Part shown: piece after piece, positions 1-7,124 of the stretch
How the letters are laid out: each line of letters opens with the position of its first letter
Position numbering within the stretch: position 1 is the first letter of the stretch
Assembly (NCBI GenBank): GCA_021828185.1
Contig: JAKASI010000016.1
Span: 1-21,030 of the forward strand
DNA length: 21,030 nucleotides
Source: an archaeon
Lineage (GTDB): Archaea; Thermoproteota; Nitrososphaeria; Nitrososphaerales; UBA183
Direction of reading: 5' to 3'
Program-made: the position numbers and the translations under genes
The notes under the pieces: model-generated
What the model saw: the letters and a program-made list of their open reading frames with translations, nothing else
Databases searched by the model: none
Told to the model about the DNA's origin: nothing

Positions 1-41
1 GAGGGCATTAGCGCGGGAGGAGTGTCATGAAAATTGCCTGA

Positions 42-91
42 GGCGGGGAACCATCCCCGCCCACCCCAGGCGCACCAACCCCGGTGGGGTT
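42..91. terminator. Pair of GC-rich hairpins, possible terminator
   Basis: Two perfect inverted repeats lie in the 110 bases before the tRNA. GGCGGGG/CCCCGCC (42-48/55-61) has a 6-nt loop, and AACCCC/GGGGTT (77-82/86-91) has a 3-nt loop. A short open frame from base 1 ends in TGA at 28-30 and could be the tail of a gene left of the window, but nothing in it is recognisable. The hairpins could end that transcript or the tRNA transcript coming from the right. No long T-run follows, so the role is inferred. Confidence 0.3.
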
Positions 92-125
92 TCGTCCCCG
101 AAGCGTTAAGTGCGGCCTCCGGGAT

Positions 126-155
126 TCTCGGCTGGGCCCCTGAGGGACCTTCTTT
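126..155 (-). other. T-loop (non-canonical) tRNA intron, approximate bounds
   Basis: The T-loop is 36 nt (124-159) instead of 7. The surplus of about 29 nt contains a GGTCCC/GGGGCC hairpin suited to a bulge-helix-bulge splice substrate. Non-canonical tRNA introns of this kind are known from TACK archaea. The ends given are approximate by a few bases. Confidence 0.6.
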
Positions 156-174
156 CGGACCCGGGCGAGTGGCT

Positions 175-190
175 CTTTTCTCTTGAAGAA
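175..190 (-). other. tRNA intron at position 37/38
   Basis: Sixteen extra bases sit directly 3' of the base following the CCC anticodon. Removing them restores a 7-nt anticodon loop on a 5-bp stem. This is the standard site cut by the archaeal tRNA-splicing endonuclease. Confidence 0.7.
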
Positions 191-253
191 TGGGAAGCCA
201 CTATCCTAACCACTGGATCAAGGCCGCACGGCTTGCGGCCACACGCCGCTCGT

Positions 254-260
254 GTATAAA
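254..260 (-). promoter_or_regulatory. TATA box of tRNA-Gly
   Basis: On the minus strand, TTTATAC is centred about 30 nt upstream of the tRNA 5' end. It overlaps a GTG codon at 252 that would otherwise open the neighbouring plus-strand reading frame. This argues for the later start of that gene. Confidence 0.55.
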
Positions 261-291
261 CTGAATCAGTACGAACTCGAGCCGATACGGG

Positions 292-300
292 AGTTAAATA
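292..300 (+). promoter_or_regulatory. TATA box of the LAGLIDADG-like gene
   Basis: GTTAAATAG is centred about 24 nt before the ATG at 321, consistent with a leaderless mRNA starting at that codon. Confidence 0.4.
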
Positions 301-320
301 GTCATGCCGCGTGCATTTGT

Positions 321-734
321 ATGGACCTGAACTCGGCGGGAGCCCTTCTGTACTGGTGCGAGGGCAGCAAGAGAGAGCGGGACAGGCGGGTCGAATTTGT
401 GAACTCCGACCCCCAAATGACTTCGATCTTCCTGAGGTATCTAAGGTCGATGAGAATTGAGGAAGACCGCATTAGGATTAGGATGATGATTCATCTCCAG
501 GACGACGAGGACGCTTGCAGAGAGCATTGGAAAGGAATCACAGGTCTTCAAGACCTGAGCTTCATGAGATCCGTCGTCAAACGAACCGGTCCCCTCAAGA
601 AGCCCCTCCCCCAGGGGGCGGTGACTGTCGGATACAATTCGCTCGAGTTGCTCCGGCGAGTCAAGCTAGACATTCTCACAGCTGCTAGGAGGCTGTCCTG
701 CCGGTGCCCCCGCATGCCGCACCAATCTCTTTGA
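321..734 (+). CDS. LAGLIDADG-like endonuclease-family protein
   Basis: The protein has 137 residues. The N-terminal LLYWCEGSK, followed by VEFVNSDPQM, then IFLRYLRS, a basic strand with HLQDDED, and a late LPQGAVTV, match in order the short LAGLIDADG-type domain proteins that typically read LYWGEGAK...FTNSDP...FLRFLR...LPYGT. The family has a homing-endonuclease fold, but many such short members are stand-alone and of unknown role. The frame is open back to a GTG at 252, but that codon lies in the tRNA promoter, so the ATG at 321 with its own TATA box is preferred. No N-terminal helix-turn-helix is present, although many relatives have one. The gene is divergent from the two-intron tRNA. Activity is not established. 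Confidence 0.6.
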   Translation: MDLNSAGALLYWCEGSKRERDRRVEFVNSDPQMTSIFLRYLRSMRIEEDRIRIRMMIHLQDDEDACREHWKGITGLQDLSFMRSVVKRTGPLKKPLPQGAVTVGYNSLELLRRVKLDILTAARRLSCRCPRMPHQSL

Positions 735-748
735 TTTCCACTCGAACA

Positions 749-756
749 CTATAAAC
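749..756 (+). promoter_or_regulatory. TATA box of the queD operon
   Basis: CTATAAAC is centred about 29 nt before the queD ATG and no Shine-Dalgarno follows. This predicts a leaderless transcript for the three-gene operon. Confidence 0.6.
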
Positions 757-781
757 AGAACCATTCTGTCGCCTCTAGCAC

Positions 782-1645
782 ATGAGCGAACAGCTGCTGG
801 CCAAGCTCGCGCCGAGGCTCAAGAGGCTGGACGAAGGAGCCTACGAAAGGGCGTATAGGACGAAGGAGGGCTTCAGGGCCACGAGCACGCATCAGCTGGT
901 AGCAGGCCTGCTGGAATCGCTGAACATACGATACAAGGAGAACGTGCAGGTCCCGGGCGCCAAGGGGCTGGAGGCCGACTTCGCTGTCAATGGCGTCTTC
1001 GTTTTCGTGGAACGCGGGTTCAGGGAGGCGGATAGGCGGGCGCTCTCCAGGTCGCGCAGGAAGGTGATACTGGTCGAGAGGGAGTCGCTGAGGAGCGATG
1101 CCTTCGACCACGGCGTCCGGATTCTGGGGCTAGGCGATGAGGGAGGGCTTCAGACCATATTCCTGGACGACCACTCTTTCAATTTCGACTACGCCCACAT
1201 CCTCCCGAAGACAGAGAAGTGTTCGGTGATGCACGGGCACACCTCGAGCGTCCTGGTCGAGATCGTCGGGCGCCCCATCGACGGGATGGTGGTGGACTTC
1301 GGAATTGCCAAGCAGGCTGTGAGGGAGGCGGTAAGGAGCCTTGACCACAAGCTGTTCATCAACGAGAAGTATGTGACCGCCGTCGACCCGAAGAGCGTAA
1401 CCCTGAAGTTCGAGACGGTCCACGGGGAGTTCGCCATCAAAGCCCCCAAGGCGACGACTGTCACCCTGAAGGGGGAGGCGTCGGTGGAGAACCTGGCCAG
1501 AGAGGTCCTGGGAAGGATAGCCCCGAGGATGCCTGCGAATGTCACAGCCTTAGGGGTCTATGTCTACGAGGGGCTGAACAAGGGGAGCCACATCCTAGCG
1601 AAACTGCACCAGGACGGTGCCACCAGCAGACGAAGGAAGCGATAG
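782..1645 (+). CDS. queD: QueD-family 6-carboxytetrahydropterin synthase with an N-terminal nuclease-like domain
   Basis: This protein converts 7,8-dihydroneopterin triphosphate to 6-carboxytetrahydropterin in preQ0/archaeosine synthesis. Residues 127-275 are the T-fold enzyme. Zinc ligands are His139, His151 and His153 (MHGHT). The catalytic Cys147 lies four residues before the HGH motif, Asp188-His189 are in SLDHKLF, and Glu263 (YVYEG) is positioned to bind the pterin. The enzyme usually has about 120-150 residues; here about 120 precede it. That extension has a helix, then Glu64-x-Asp66-Phe, a hydrophobic strand ending in Glu77-Arg78, and VILVE near 96-99. The order resembles PD-(D/E)XK/DUF559 nuclease-like folds with Arg where Lys is expected. 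Its role is unknown. The stop codon overlaps the queC start. Confidence 0.88.
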   Translation: MSEQLLAKLAPRLKRLDEGAYERAYRTKEGFRATSTHQLVAGLLESLNIRYKENVQVPGAKGLEADFAVNGVFVFVERGFREADRRALSRSRRKVILVERESLRSDAFDHGVRILGLGDEGGLQTIFLDDHSFNFDYAHILPKTEKCSVMHGHTSSVLVEIVGRPIDGMVVDFGIAKQAVREAVRSLDHKLFINEKYVTAVDPKSVTLKFETVHGEFAIKAPKATTVTLKGEASVENLAREVLGRIAPRMPANVTALGVYVYEGLNKGSHILAKLHQDGATSRRRKR

Positions 1646-2298
1646 TGCTTCTTTCCGGCGGGATAGATTCCGCAACTGCCCTTTACGTCACCAAGGCTTC
1701 GAACAGCGTGAGGGCCATCACCTTCGAATACCACGGCATAGCGAGACAGGAACTCCGGGCGGCCAGGGAAATCGCGGCCAGCGCCGGGGTCCGGGAGCAC
1801 CGGTTCGTCAGGCTTCCCGACCTGAAGGAGGCAGGCGACATCGCCGGATCGGAGTTCGGCGGACTGCCACCTACTTACATTCCACTTCGGAACAGCATCT
1901 TCTACTCGTTCGCTGCGTCGTACGCCGAGGAAGTGGGAGCCTCGCTGATCGTGGGAGGTCACAACAGAGATGACGAGAGGGTCTTCGAGGACGTCGGCTC
2001 CATCTTCTTCGGGGACCTCGAAAGGTCATTCAGGGCTGCCTCACCCATACTCAGAAGGAGTGAAATCGCGATATCGCGGCCGCTGAAGGACAGGTCGAAG
2101 CCCGAGGTCATCAGACTGGCCGCGTCCCTGCGGGTTCCGCTCGACTTGACCTGGAGCTGCCATGGAAGCGGGGGTCATCACTGCTGGCATTGCGACGGGT
2201 GTCTCGCGCGCGAGAGAGCATTCACCGCCGCCGGGGTGCCGGACCCTCTCGCTCTCAAGAGTGGGGGAAAGTTACTTAAACAATGGAAAAATCGGTGA
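1645..2298 (+). CDS. queC: 7-cyano-7-deazaguanine (preQ0) synthase QueC
   Basis: QueC uses ATP to convert 7-carboxy-7-deazaguanine to preQ0. The PP-loop SGGIDSAT is at residues 4-11, GGHNRDD near 104-110, and the zinc cysteines at 172, 180, 183 and 186 (CHGSGGHHC-x2-C-x2-C). The length of 217 is normal. GTG at 1645, overlapping the queD stop, is the first usable start but leaves only two residues before the PP-loop. The in-frame codons just upstream read KEAIV, exactly what QueC proteins normally have there, with no ATG, GTG or TTG at least as far back as 1501. The true start may therefore be non-standard, or upstream sequence may have shifted frame. The gene is translationally coupled to its neighbours. 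Confidence 0.9.
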   Translation: MLLSGGIDSATALYVTKASNSVRAITFEYHGIARQELRAAREIAASAGVREHRFVRLPDLKEAGDIAGSEFGGLPPTYIPLRNSIFYSFAASYAEEVGASLIVGGHNRDDERVFEDVGSIFFGDLERSFRAASPILRRSEIAISRPLKDRSKPEVIRLAASLRVPLDLTWSCHGSGGHHCWHCDGCLARERAFTAAGVPDPLALKSGGKLLKQWKNR

Positions 2299-3056
2299 AT
2301 CCCCCCTTGACGCGGTCTCACCAAGAGGCGGAAGACCCACTACGCCTGATCGACGCCACGGCCGACGTCCAGTCTGAGACGTCAAGGCTACCGGTAGACG
2401 CCGGCATATCCAAGCTGAGGGTCTTCAGCAATGCCGGCAACATCAGGATGCCCGTGGAGCTCTCGATTCAGACGTCGACGGGCCTTCACAGAGGGGTCCA
2501 CATGAGCAGACTGGTGAAGGCTGCGAACGGCCGGAGGGCGAGAGGGATGGTGCAGTGGTTGAGGTGGATATGCACCGAGGTGAACAGGACCCAGCCAGGT
2601 ACCAGTGTCACCGCTTCCTTCGAACTCCCCTACGACGACCAGTTCGCAAGAGTCACCATGCGAGCCACCCAGCGGGGTGCCATCACGTACATGTTCGTGG
2701 TCAGCGGGATGACCGCCTGCCCATGCTCCAAGAAGATGATAGGGATCGGTCACATGCAGAGGGCAGAGATTACGCTTGTCCTGAGGAGCGAGAAACCGCT
2801 CGACGCCATGGAGGTTGTAGGCAGAACGGCCGAGTGCTTCTCGGCTTCGCCCAAGGAACACATGAAGCGGCTGGAGGAGGCGAAGAAAATCCTTGAGGCC
2901 CAGGCCAATCCGAGGTTCGCCGAGGACCTTGTGAGAGAGTGCATCCGCAGGTTCCCAAACGCTCTGTTCGTGAGCGGCAGGTGCTTCGAGTCGATTCACG
3001 CCCACGACGCCATAGCCACCTGGTCAGCCAGGCCGGGGTGGATGCCTGCCCTCTAG
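2283..3056 (+). CDS. folE2/mptA: GTP cyclohydrolase, FolE2/MptA family
   Basis: The protein opens the GTP imidazole ring, the first step towards pterins and 7-deazaguanines. Family motifs are present: VELSIQTSTGLHRGVHMSRL (57-77), the metal/active-site TACPCSK with Cys146 and Cys148, GHMQRAE around His157, and a C-terminal H-A-H-D. The length of 257 is usual for the family. The ATG start overlaps the end of queC by 16 nt, so the three genes form one operon. Beside queD and queC, a product feeding preQ0 (dihydroneopterin triphosphate) is likely. The archaeal MptA subtype instead makes the 2',3'-cyclic phosphate for methanopterin-type cofactors, and the sequence alone does not decide between them. 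QueE, needed between QueD and QueC, is not in this window. Confidence 0.88.
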   Translation: MEKSVNPPLTRSHQEAEDPLRLIDATADVQSETSRLPVDAGISKLRVFSNAGNIRMPVELSIQTSTGLHRGVHMSRLVKAANGRRARGMVQWLRWICTEVNRTQPGTSVTASFELPYDDQFARVTMRATQRGAITYMFVVSGMTACPCSKKMIGIGHMQRAEITLVLRSEKPLDAMEVVGRTAECFSASPKEHMKRLEEAKKILEAQANPRFAEDLVRECIRRFPNALFVSGRCFESIHAHDAIATWSARPGWMPAL

Positions 3057-3071
3057 ACAGCCGCTATCACG

Positions 3072-3078
3072 CTTAAAT
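3072..3078 (+). promoter_or_regulatory. TATA box of the DUF72 operon
   Basis: CTTAAAT is centred 30 nt before the TTG start at 3105. There is no Shine-Dalgarno, so a leaderless transcript is predicted. Confidence 0.5.
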
Positions 3079-3104
3079 CGAGAATCTCGCGTCGGCCGGG
3101 CCGT

Positions 3105-3962
3105 TTGACCGAGCTCTTCATCGGGACTTCGGGGTGGTCATACAACGAGTGGGCAGGGGTCTTCTATCCGGACTCCAAGACCAACAAGCTCTCGTTCTAC
3201 TCCAAGGTCTACGGGACAGCCGAAGTCGACTCCTCGTTCTATGCCTTCCCGTCGAAGGGGCTGGTACTGGGCTGGGCAAGGTACACCCCCGAAGACTTCG
3301 TGTTCTCGGTGAAGCTCCCCCAGCTCCTGACGCATGAGAAGAAGCTTGACCTGAGCAAGGGTGTGGAGGCCGACCTGGTCAGGTTCCTTGGCCTCCTAAG
3401 GCCCCTGATCGCCGCAGGCAAACTGGGGCCGGTCCTGATTCAGTTGCCTCCGAGCTATTCGTTTCAGCCAGACTTCGAGAAGCTGAAGGCTTTCCTCGAG
3501 ATGTCCCCGGAAGACGTGAAGTTCGCCGTGGAGTTCCGGCACCCGTCATGGCTGCGGGAAGAGACGTGGTCTCTCCTCAGGAGCAAGAACGTCGCCAACG
3601 TGGTCGTCGACGAGCCACTGCTCCCTCCGGATACCGTGGTCACCGCCGACTTCGCGTTCATCAGGTGGCACGGGAGGGGGAGCCGTCCCTGGTACAACTA
3701 CAGGTACAGCGATAGGGAGCTCGACACCTGGGTGCCGAAGGTCAAGGAGGTCACGTCGAGGGTGAAGCAGACCTACGGGTACTTCAACAACCACTTCAGA
3801 GGCTTCGCTGTGGAGAATTCTCTGAAGATGATGGAGAAGCTCGGAGTCTCGACCCCCCAGCAGGAGGAGGTCAGGACCAGGGCCACCCGGTTCATCGACA
3901 CAGGACGGAACGCCGGGGGCGAGGGGAGCATCCTCGAATTCGTAGGCAAGGCGAAGGACTGA
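3105..3962 (+). CDS. DUF72 family protein
   Basis: The 285-residue protein opens with FIGTSGWSYNEW...FYP, the DUF72 signature. DSSFYAFPS follows around 43-51, then FSVKLPQLLTH near 66-76, the strand VLIQLPPSYS, and FAVEFRHPSW. These are in the order expected for this TIM-barrel-like family. The family's biochemical function is not settled. TTG at 3105 is chosen because the conserved strand begins four residues later and a TATA box sits at leaderless distance. The next gene starts immediately after its stop, so the two form an operon. Confidence 0.85.
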   Translation: MTELFIGTSGWSYNEWAGVFYPDSKTNKLSFYSKVYGTAEVDSSFYAFPSKGLVLGWARYTPEDFVFSVKLPQLLTHEKKLDLSKGVEADLVRFLGLLRPLIAAGKLGPVLIQLPPSYSFQPDFEKLKAFLEMSPEDVKFAVEFRHPSWLREETWSLLRSKNVANVVVDEPLLPPDTVVTADFAFIRWHGRGSRPWYNYRYSDRELDTWVPKVKEVTSRVKQTYGYFNNHFRGFAVENSLKMMEKLGVSTPQQEEVRTRATRFIDTGRNAGGEGSILEFVGKAKD

Positions 3963-4757
3963 GTGAAGGTCAAGCTTCTGCTGGATGAGGGCGCCCCCAA
4001 AGTCCCTCCCAGGCTGCTGAGAGAGGCGGTTCGCGCTGCGGGAATGACGGTGACGAACCGGAAGGCGGACTTCGGCCTTGTGGTCGGGGGGGACGGGAGG
4101 TTCAGCAGGTACGGCAGGACGGAGGACATCCCCTTGCTTTTTGTGGGGGTGAGGTCGAAGGGAGCCACCGGGTCGAAGGCACATCTGGCTCAGACAACAT
4201 TCGACGAGCTCCCCGGGGTACTGGGACGGATCAGGGATGGCCGCTACGAAATCGTGGAACATAGAAGGCTCGGCGTCCTCATCAACGGCAGGAAGGTCGG
4301 AGAGGCGTTCACCGACGTCTACCTGGAGAGGGGGAGCGAGAGCACCTGCATCCGCTACACCGTCAACGTGACTGGTCCCGGGGTCAACATCCGAGAGGCG
4401 GCCATCGGAGACGGCGTGGTCGTGACGACGCAAGCGGGAGCGACGGGGTACTACTCCTACCCGGATAGGATCAAGGGGGACCAGATGGACCCGGCGGCCT
4501 CCGCCAGCATAGGAAAGGACGAAATCGGCATATGCCACGTGAGCCCGACGTTCACAGAGAGAAAGGGGGAGCCCGGGCACCCCCTGAGGTACACGGTCCC
4601 ATGGGGGAGCAGAGTCGAGATTTCCCTTTTCAGAAAGGCAGACGCCAGGCTGTACGGGGCGACTGACGGGCATGCCGGTCTCCGCATCAAGATGGGAGAC
4701 AGGGTCAGCATAGTCGCGGAGACGAAGGCGGCCCGGGTAATCTCTCTGCAGGGCTGA
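3963..4757 (+). CDS. Divergent NAD kinase-like protein
   Basis: The 264-residue protein has an ATP-NAD kinase fold layout. GLVVGGDGRF (38-47) stands where NAD kinases have GGDGT. A central all-beta part follows, then IGDGVVVTTQAGATGYYS (148-165), the equivalent of DG-x-I-x-STPTGSTAYS. The usual Asn-Glu pair is replaced by Thr117-Asp118 (AFTDVYLERG). The phosphate-loop fold is kept, but three hallmark motifs are altered, so NADP synthesis is plausible rather than proven. GTG at 3963 directly follows the DUF72 stop. The gene ends 5 nt from the converging phoU gene. Confidence 0.68.
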   Translation: MKVKLLLDEGAPKVPPRLLREAVRAAGMTVTNRKADFGLVVGGDGRFSRYGRTEDIPLLFVGVRSKGATGSKAHLAQTTFDELPGVLGRIRDGRYEIVEHRRLGVLINGRKVGEAFTDVYLERGSESTCIRYTVNVTGPGVNIREAAIGDGVVVTTQAGATGYYSYPDRIKGDQMDPAASASIGKDEIGICHVSPTFTERKGEPGHPLRYTVPWGSRVEISLFRKADARLYGATDGHAGLRIKMGDRVSIVAETKAARVISLQG

Positions 4758-4762
4758 CCGCT

Positions 4763-5389
4763 TCAGAGGCTCGGCTCGACGCCTGTCGCTATGTATTCCA
4801 CGCTCTCCCCGATGTACGAAGCATGGTCTGCAATCCGCTCCAGATAGCGGAGTATCAGCGTGGCGGAAAGTGAGCACTTCAGGTTCCCCTTGCCGTCGAT
4901 GGTCTTCCGGAGGTTCTCTCTGTAGCTTTCGTCTATGGTGTCGTCCATGGTGGGTATCCTCCTCGCCGTGTCTACGTCGCGGCGCGCAAACGCCTCCACG
5001 CTCATGCGTATCATCTCCTGGGTCTTGCGCGCCGTCTCGATGACGGAAGCCTGGTCGCACCTCCCCAGGTCTCCGAACACGTCCAGGACCTGGGTGATGT
5101 CGTAGGCGTACCGCCCATAGCGGAAGAACCCATAGGAGATCTCCATGCATGACCTCAGAAACCTGAGGTCGGTGGCGACAGGCTGGTATCTCGCGATCAT
5201 CTCCATCGCAAGGTCGCTCACCTGGCGGTGGAGCGACTGGAGCCGGTCCGCCATCTGCTTGACTTCTTCGCCCTTGCCGCCACGAGCATATGCATCAATC
5301 GACGATGCGACTGCTTGCTGCGAGAGGTCCGCCATGTTGAGAAGCAGGCCGTTGAGCTGGTCGAGCCCCATGTCCATTAGTCGAGGCAT
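4763..5389 (-). CDS. phoU: PhoU phosphate-signalling protein
   Basis: The predicted protein has 208 residues and two PhoU three-helix bundles. Each bundle has the acidic metal-binding type of segment (TMDDTIDESY in the second), and the C-terminus reads ILRYLERIADHASYIGESVEYIATG, which is typical. PhoU restrains Pst transport and phosphate signalling when phosphate is abundant. The frame is open 33 codons further upstream, but that stretch is Ser/Arg-rich and overlaps pstB. ATG at 5389, just after the pstB stop, gives the normal N-terminus MPRLMDMGLDQL. It is the last gene of the pst operon. Confidence 0.9.
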   Translation of the reverse strand: MPRLMDMGLDQLNGLLLNMADLSQQAVASSIDAYARGGKGEEVKQMADRLQSLHRQVSDLAMEMIARYQPVATDLRFLRSCMEISYGFFRYGRYAYDITQVLDVFGDLGRCDQASVIETARKTQEMIRMSVEAFARRDVDTARRIPTMDDTIDESYRENLRKTIDGKGNLKCSLSATLILRYLERIADHASYIGESVEYIATGVEPSL

Positions 5390-5393
5390 GCGA

Positions 5394-6200
5394 TCACCCG
5401 AACTTCCCCGTGATGTACCTCTCTGTGAGCTCTTCATGCGGGTTCTCGAAGAGCTTCGCCGTCTCGCCGAACTCGATGAGTTTCCCAAGATAGAAGAAGG
5501 CGGTGTAGTCGGCCACTCGGGAAGCCTGCTGCATGTTGTGGGTCACGATCACGATCGTGTACCTCTCCTTGAGGTTGGTCATGAGCTCCTCGATCTTCGC
5601 GGTCGCGGTGGGGTCGAGGGCGGAGCATGGCTCGTCCATGAGCAGGACCTCGGGCTCGACCGCCAGAGCGCGGGCGATGCAGAGCCTCTGCTGCTGACCT
5701 CCCGAGAGGCTCGCACCCGGGTCCTTGAGCTTGTCCCTGACCTCGTCCCAGAGGTATGCCCCCCGGAGGCTCTGCTCTGCAGCGTGGTCGAGCTTCTTTC
5801 TGTCTTTCACCCCGTTGAGGGTGAGTCCGGCGACGGCATTTTGATAGATCGTCATCGTCGGGAAGGGGTTCGGCTTCTGGAAGACCATCCCTATCCTTCT
5901 CCGGACGGCCACGGGATCTACGCCCTTGTCGTAGATGTTTTCCCCGTCAAGCAGGGCTTCCCCCTGGACCGTCGCGCCGGGGATAAGCTCGTGGAGGCGG
6001 TTTAGGCACCTTACGAACGTAGTCTTCCCGCATCCGGACGGGCCCATTATTGCCGTGATCTTGTTGGGAGTGATCTTCAGGTCAATCCCATTGAGCACCC
6101 AGTTGGCACCGAAGGCCGCCTTCAGCCCCCTCGTCTCGAATTTCGGCTGGTCCCCCTTCAGGGACGAGGCCGTGGATATCTCAATCACTCCTTTCCTCAC
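5394..6200 (-). CDS. pstB: Phosphate ABC transporter ATP-binding protein PstB
   Basis: This is the ATPase of the high-affinity phosphate importer, peripheral on the inner face of the membrane. Walker A GPSGCGKT is at residues 53-60, the Q-loop Gln at 108, signature LSGGQQQR at 165-172, Walker B VLLMDE at 185-190 and the H-loop His at 221. The phrase [11 protein letters not shown] is diagnostic of PstB. The length of 268 is normal. The start taken is GTG at 6200; another GTG four codons in is preceded by a GGAAAGGAG-type purine run and could be used instead. The gene lies between pstA (35-nt gap) and phoU. Confidence 0.95.
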   Translation of the reverse strand: MRKGVIEISTASSLKGDQPKFETRGLKAAFGANWVLNGIDLKITPNKITAIMGPSGCGKTTFVRCLNRLHELIPGATVQGEALLDGENIYDKGVDPVAVRRRIGMVFQKPNPFPTMTIYQNAVAGLTLNGVKDRKKLDHAAEQSLRGAYLWDEVRDKLKDPGASLSGGQQQRLCIARALAVEPEVLLMDEPCSALDPTATAKIEELMTNLKERYTIVIVTHNMQQASRVADYTAFFYLGKLIEFGETAKLFENPHEELTERYITGKFG

Positions 6201-6234
6201 TTCGAAGTCTTCTCTTGCCTCCAGACAAGTTCAC

Positions 6235-7110
6235 CTAGATTTCAGCCCGAACCCCGGTGGACCTTCTTCTGATGAAGAGCTTAACGGAGAGATTCAGAAT
6301 TAGCATGAATGTCACTAGCACCAGAGCCGCCCCCCACGCGACCGTTGTCCAGTTGGAAAATCCAGCCGTCCCAAAGTTGTAGATGATGTAAGGAACGGAA
6401 CCTATCTGTCCAAAGAGTCCCGTTGGTGGGAAGTTGGAATAGCCGGCAGTCACCATAAGTGGGGCAGTCTCTCCGGCAGCCCGGGCGACAGCGAGGAGGA
6501 TTCCTGTTGCCAAGCCTGACTTGCCTGTGCTGATGACTACTCTGAAAGTAGTCTTCCACCTCGGAACGCCTAAGGCCATCGAGGCCTCCCGGAGCGAGAC
6601 GGGCACTATTTTGAGGGACTCCTCTGTCGTCCTTGCCACGATCGGGAGCATAATGATCGCCAGGGCCACAGCTCCCGCCACAGCGGAGAATGTTCTTGTT
6701 GGCCCCACGATGATGACGAAAATGAACAGACCGATGACAAGGGTGGGGAACTCGGCCAGCACGTCGTTCACGAAACTCGAGAGAAAGGAAAGCCGGGACT
6801 CGGGCCATTCCGAGAAGTAGATCCCTGCTCCAACTCCGACCGGGACAGCGATGAGCACCCCCATTCCGACCATCAATAACGACCCCTCGATTCCGTTCAA
6901 TATGCCTCCGTACCCGGCGAGTGGGGAGGGTGGATTCTTGGTGAAGAAGCCCCAAGATATTGCCGGCAGTCCCTGAGCCACCACGTCCGCCACAACCAAG
7001 AAGAGTGGAACTACGGCTATCACCACAGAGAACAGGACCAACACCTTCATGATACGGTCGAAGACTCGGCGCCAACTTCGACGTCGTCCCGAGAGAACGC
7101 CAGATGACAA
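6235..7110 (-). CDS. pstA: Phosphate ABC transporter permease PstA
   Basis: The 291-residue membrane protein has about six transmembrane helices. The permease cytoplasmic loop for ATPase docking reads EASMALGVPRWKTTFRVVISTGKSGLATGILLAVARAAGETAPLM around 175-220, the classic EAA-type motif of PstA. The N-terminus is basic and followed by a helix. TTG at 7110 is the first start after the pstC stop, with a 14-nt gap. It pairs with PstC to form the channel. Confidence 0.92.
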   Translation of the reverse strand: MSSGVLSGRRRSWRRVFDRIMKVLVLFSVVIAVVPLFLVVADVVAQGLPAISWGFFTKNPPSPLAGYGGILNGIEGSLLMVGMGVLIAVPVGVGAGIYFSEWPESRLSFLSSFVNDVLAEFPTLVIGLFIFVIIVGPTRTFSAVAGAVALAIIMLPIVARTTEESLKIVPVSLREASMALGVPRWKTTFRVVISTGKSGLATGILLAVARAAGETAPLMVTAGYSNFPPTGLFGQIGSVPYIIYNFGTAGFSNWTTVAWGAALVLVTFMLILNLSVKLFIRRRSTGVRAEI

Positions 7111-7124
7111 CTATCGAAACCGCC

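Larger units (their letters stand above)
111..227 (-). tRNA. tRNA-Gly (anticodon CCC) with two introns
   Basis: Read on the minus strand, the acceptor stem is GCGGCCT/AGGCCGC (221-227/112-118), with discriminator A at 111 and no encoded CCA. The D-stem is ATCC/GGAT around AGTGGTTA. The anticodon stem is GTGGC/GCCAC, with loop TT-CCC-A...A (anticodon at 192-194). The T-stem is CCGGG/CCCGG (160-164/119-123). Two insertions interrupt this fold. The first is 16 nt (175-190) between positions 37 and 38, the canonical archaeal intron site. The second is about 29 nt inside the T-loop (within 124-159), which should otherwise be 7 nt; its interior forms a GGTCCC...GGGGCC hairpin. C35/C36 and A73 fit glycine identity. 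A TATA box lies about 30 nt upstream. The exact splice points of the T-loop intron are not certain. Confidence 0.85.

Noticed and set aside
1..30. C-terminal end of a gene entering from the left (open frame to TGA at 28-30)
   Set aside because: Nine codons are too few to support a call.
3546..5150. Minus-strand open frame of 534 codons
   Set aside because: It lies antisense to DUF72 and the NAD-kinase-like gene and overlaps phoU. Its composition is that of a GC-rich shadow frame and no motifs are visible.
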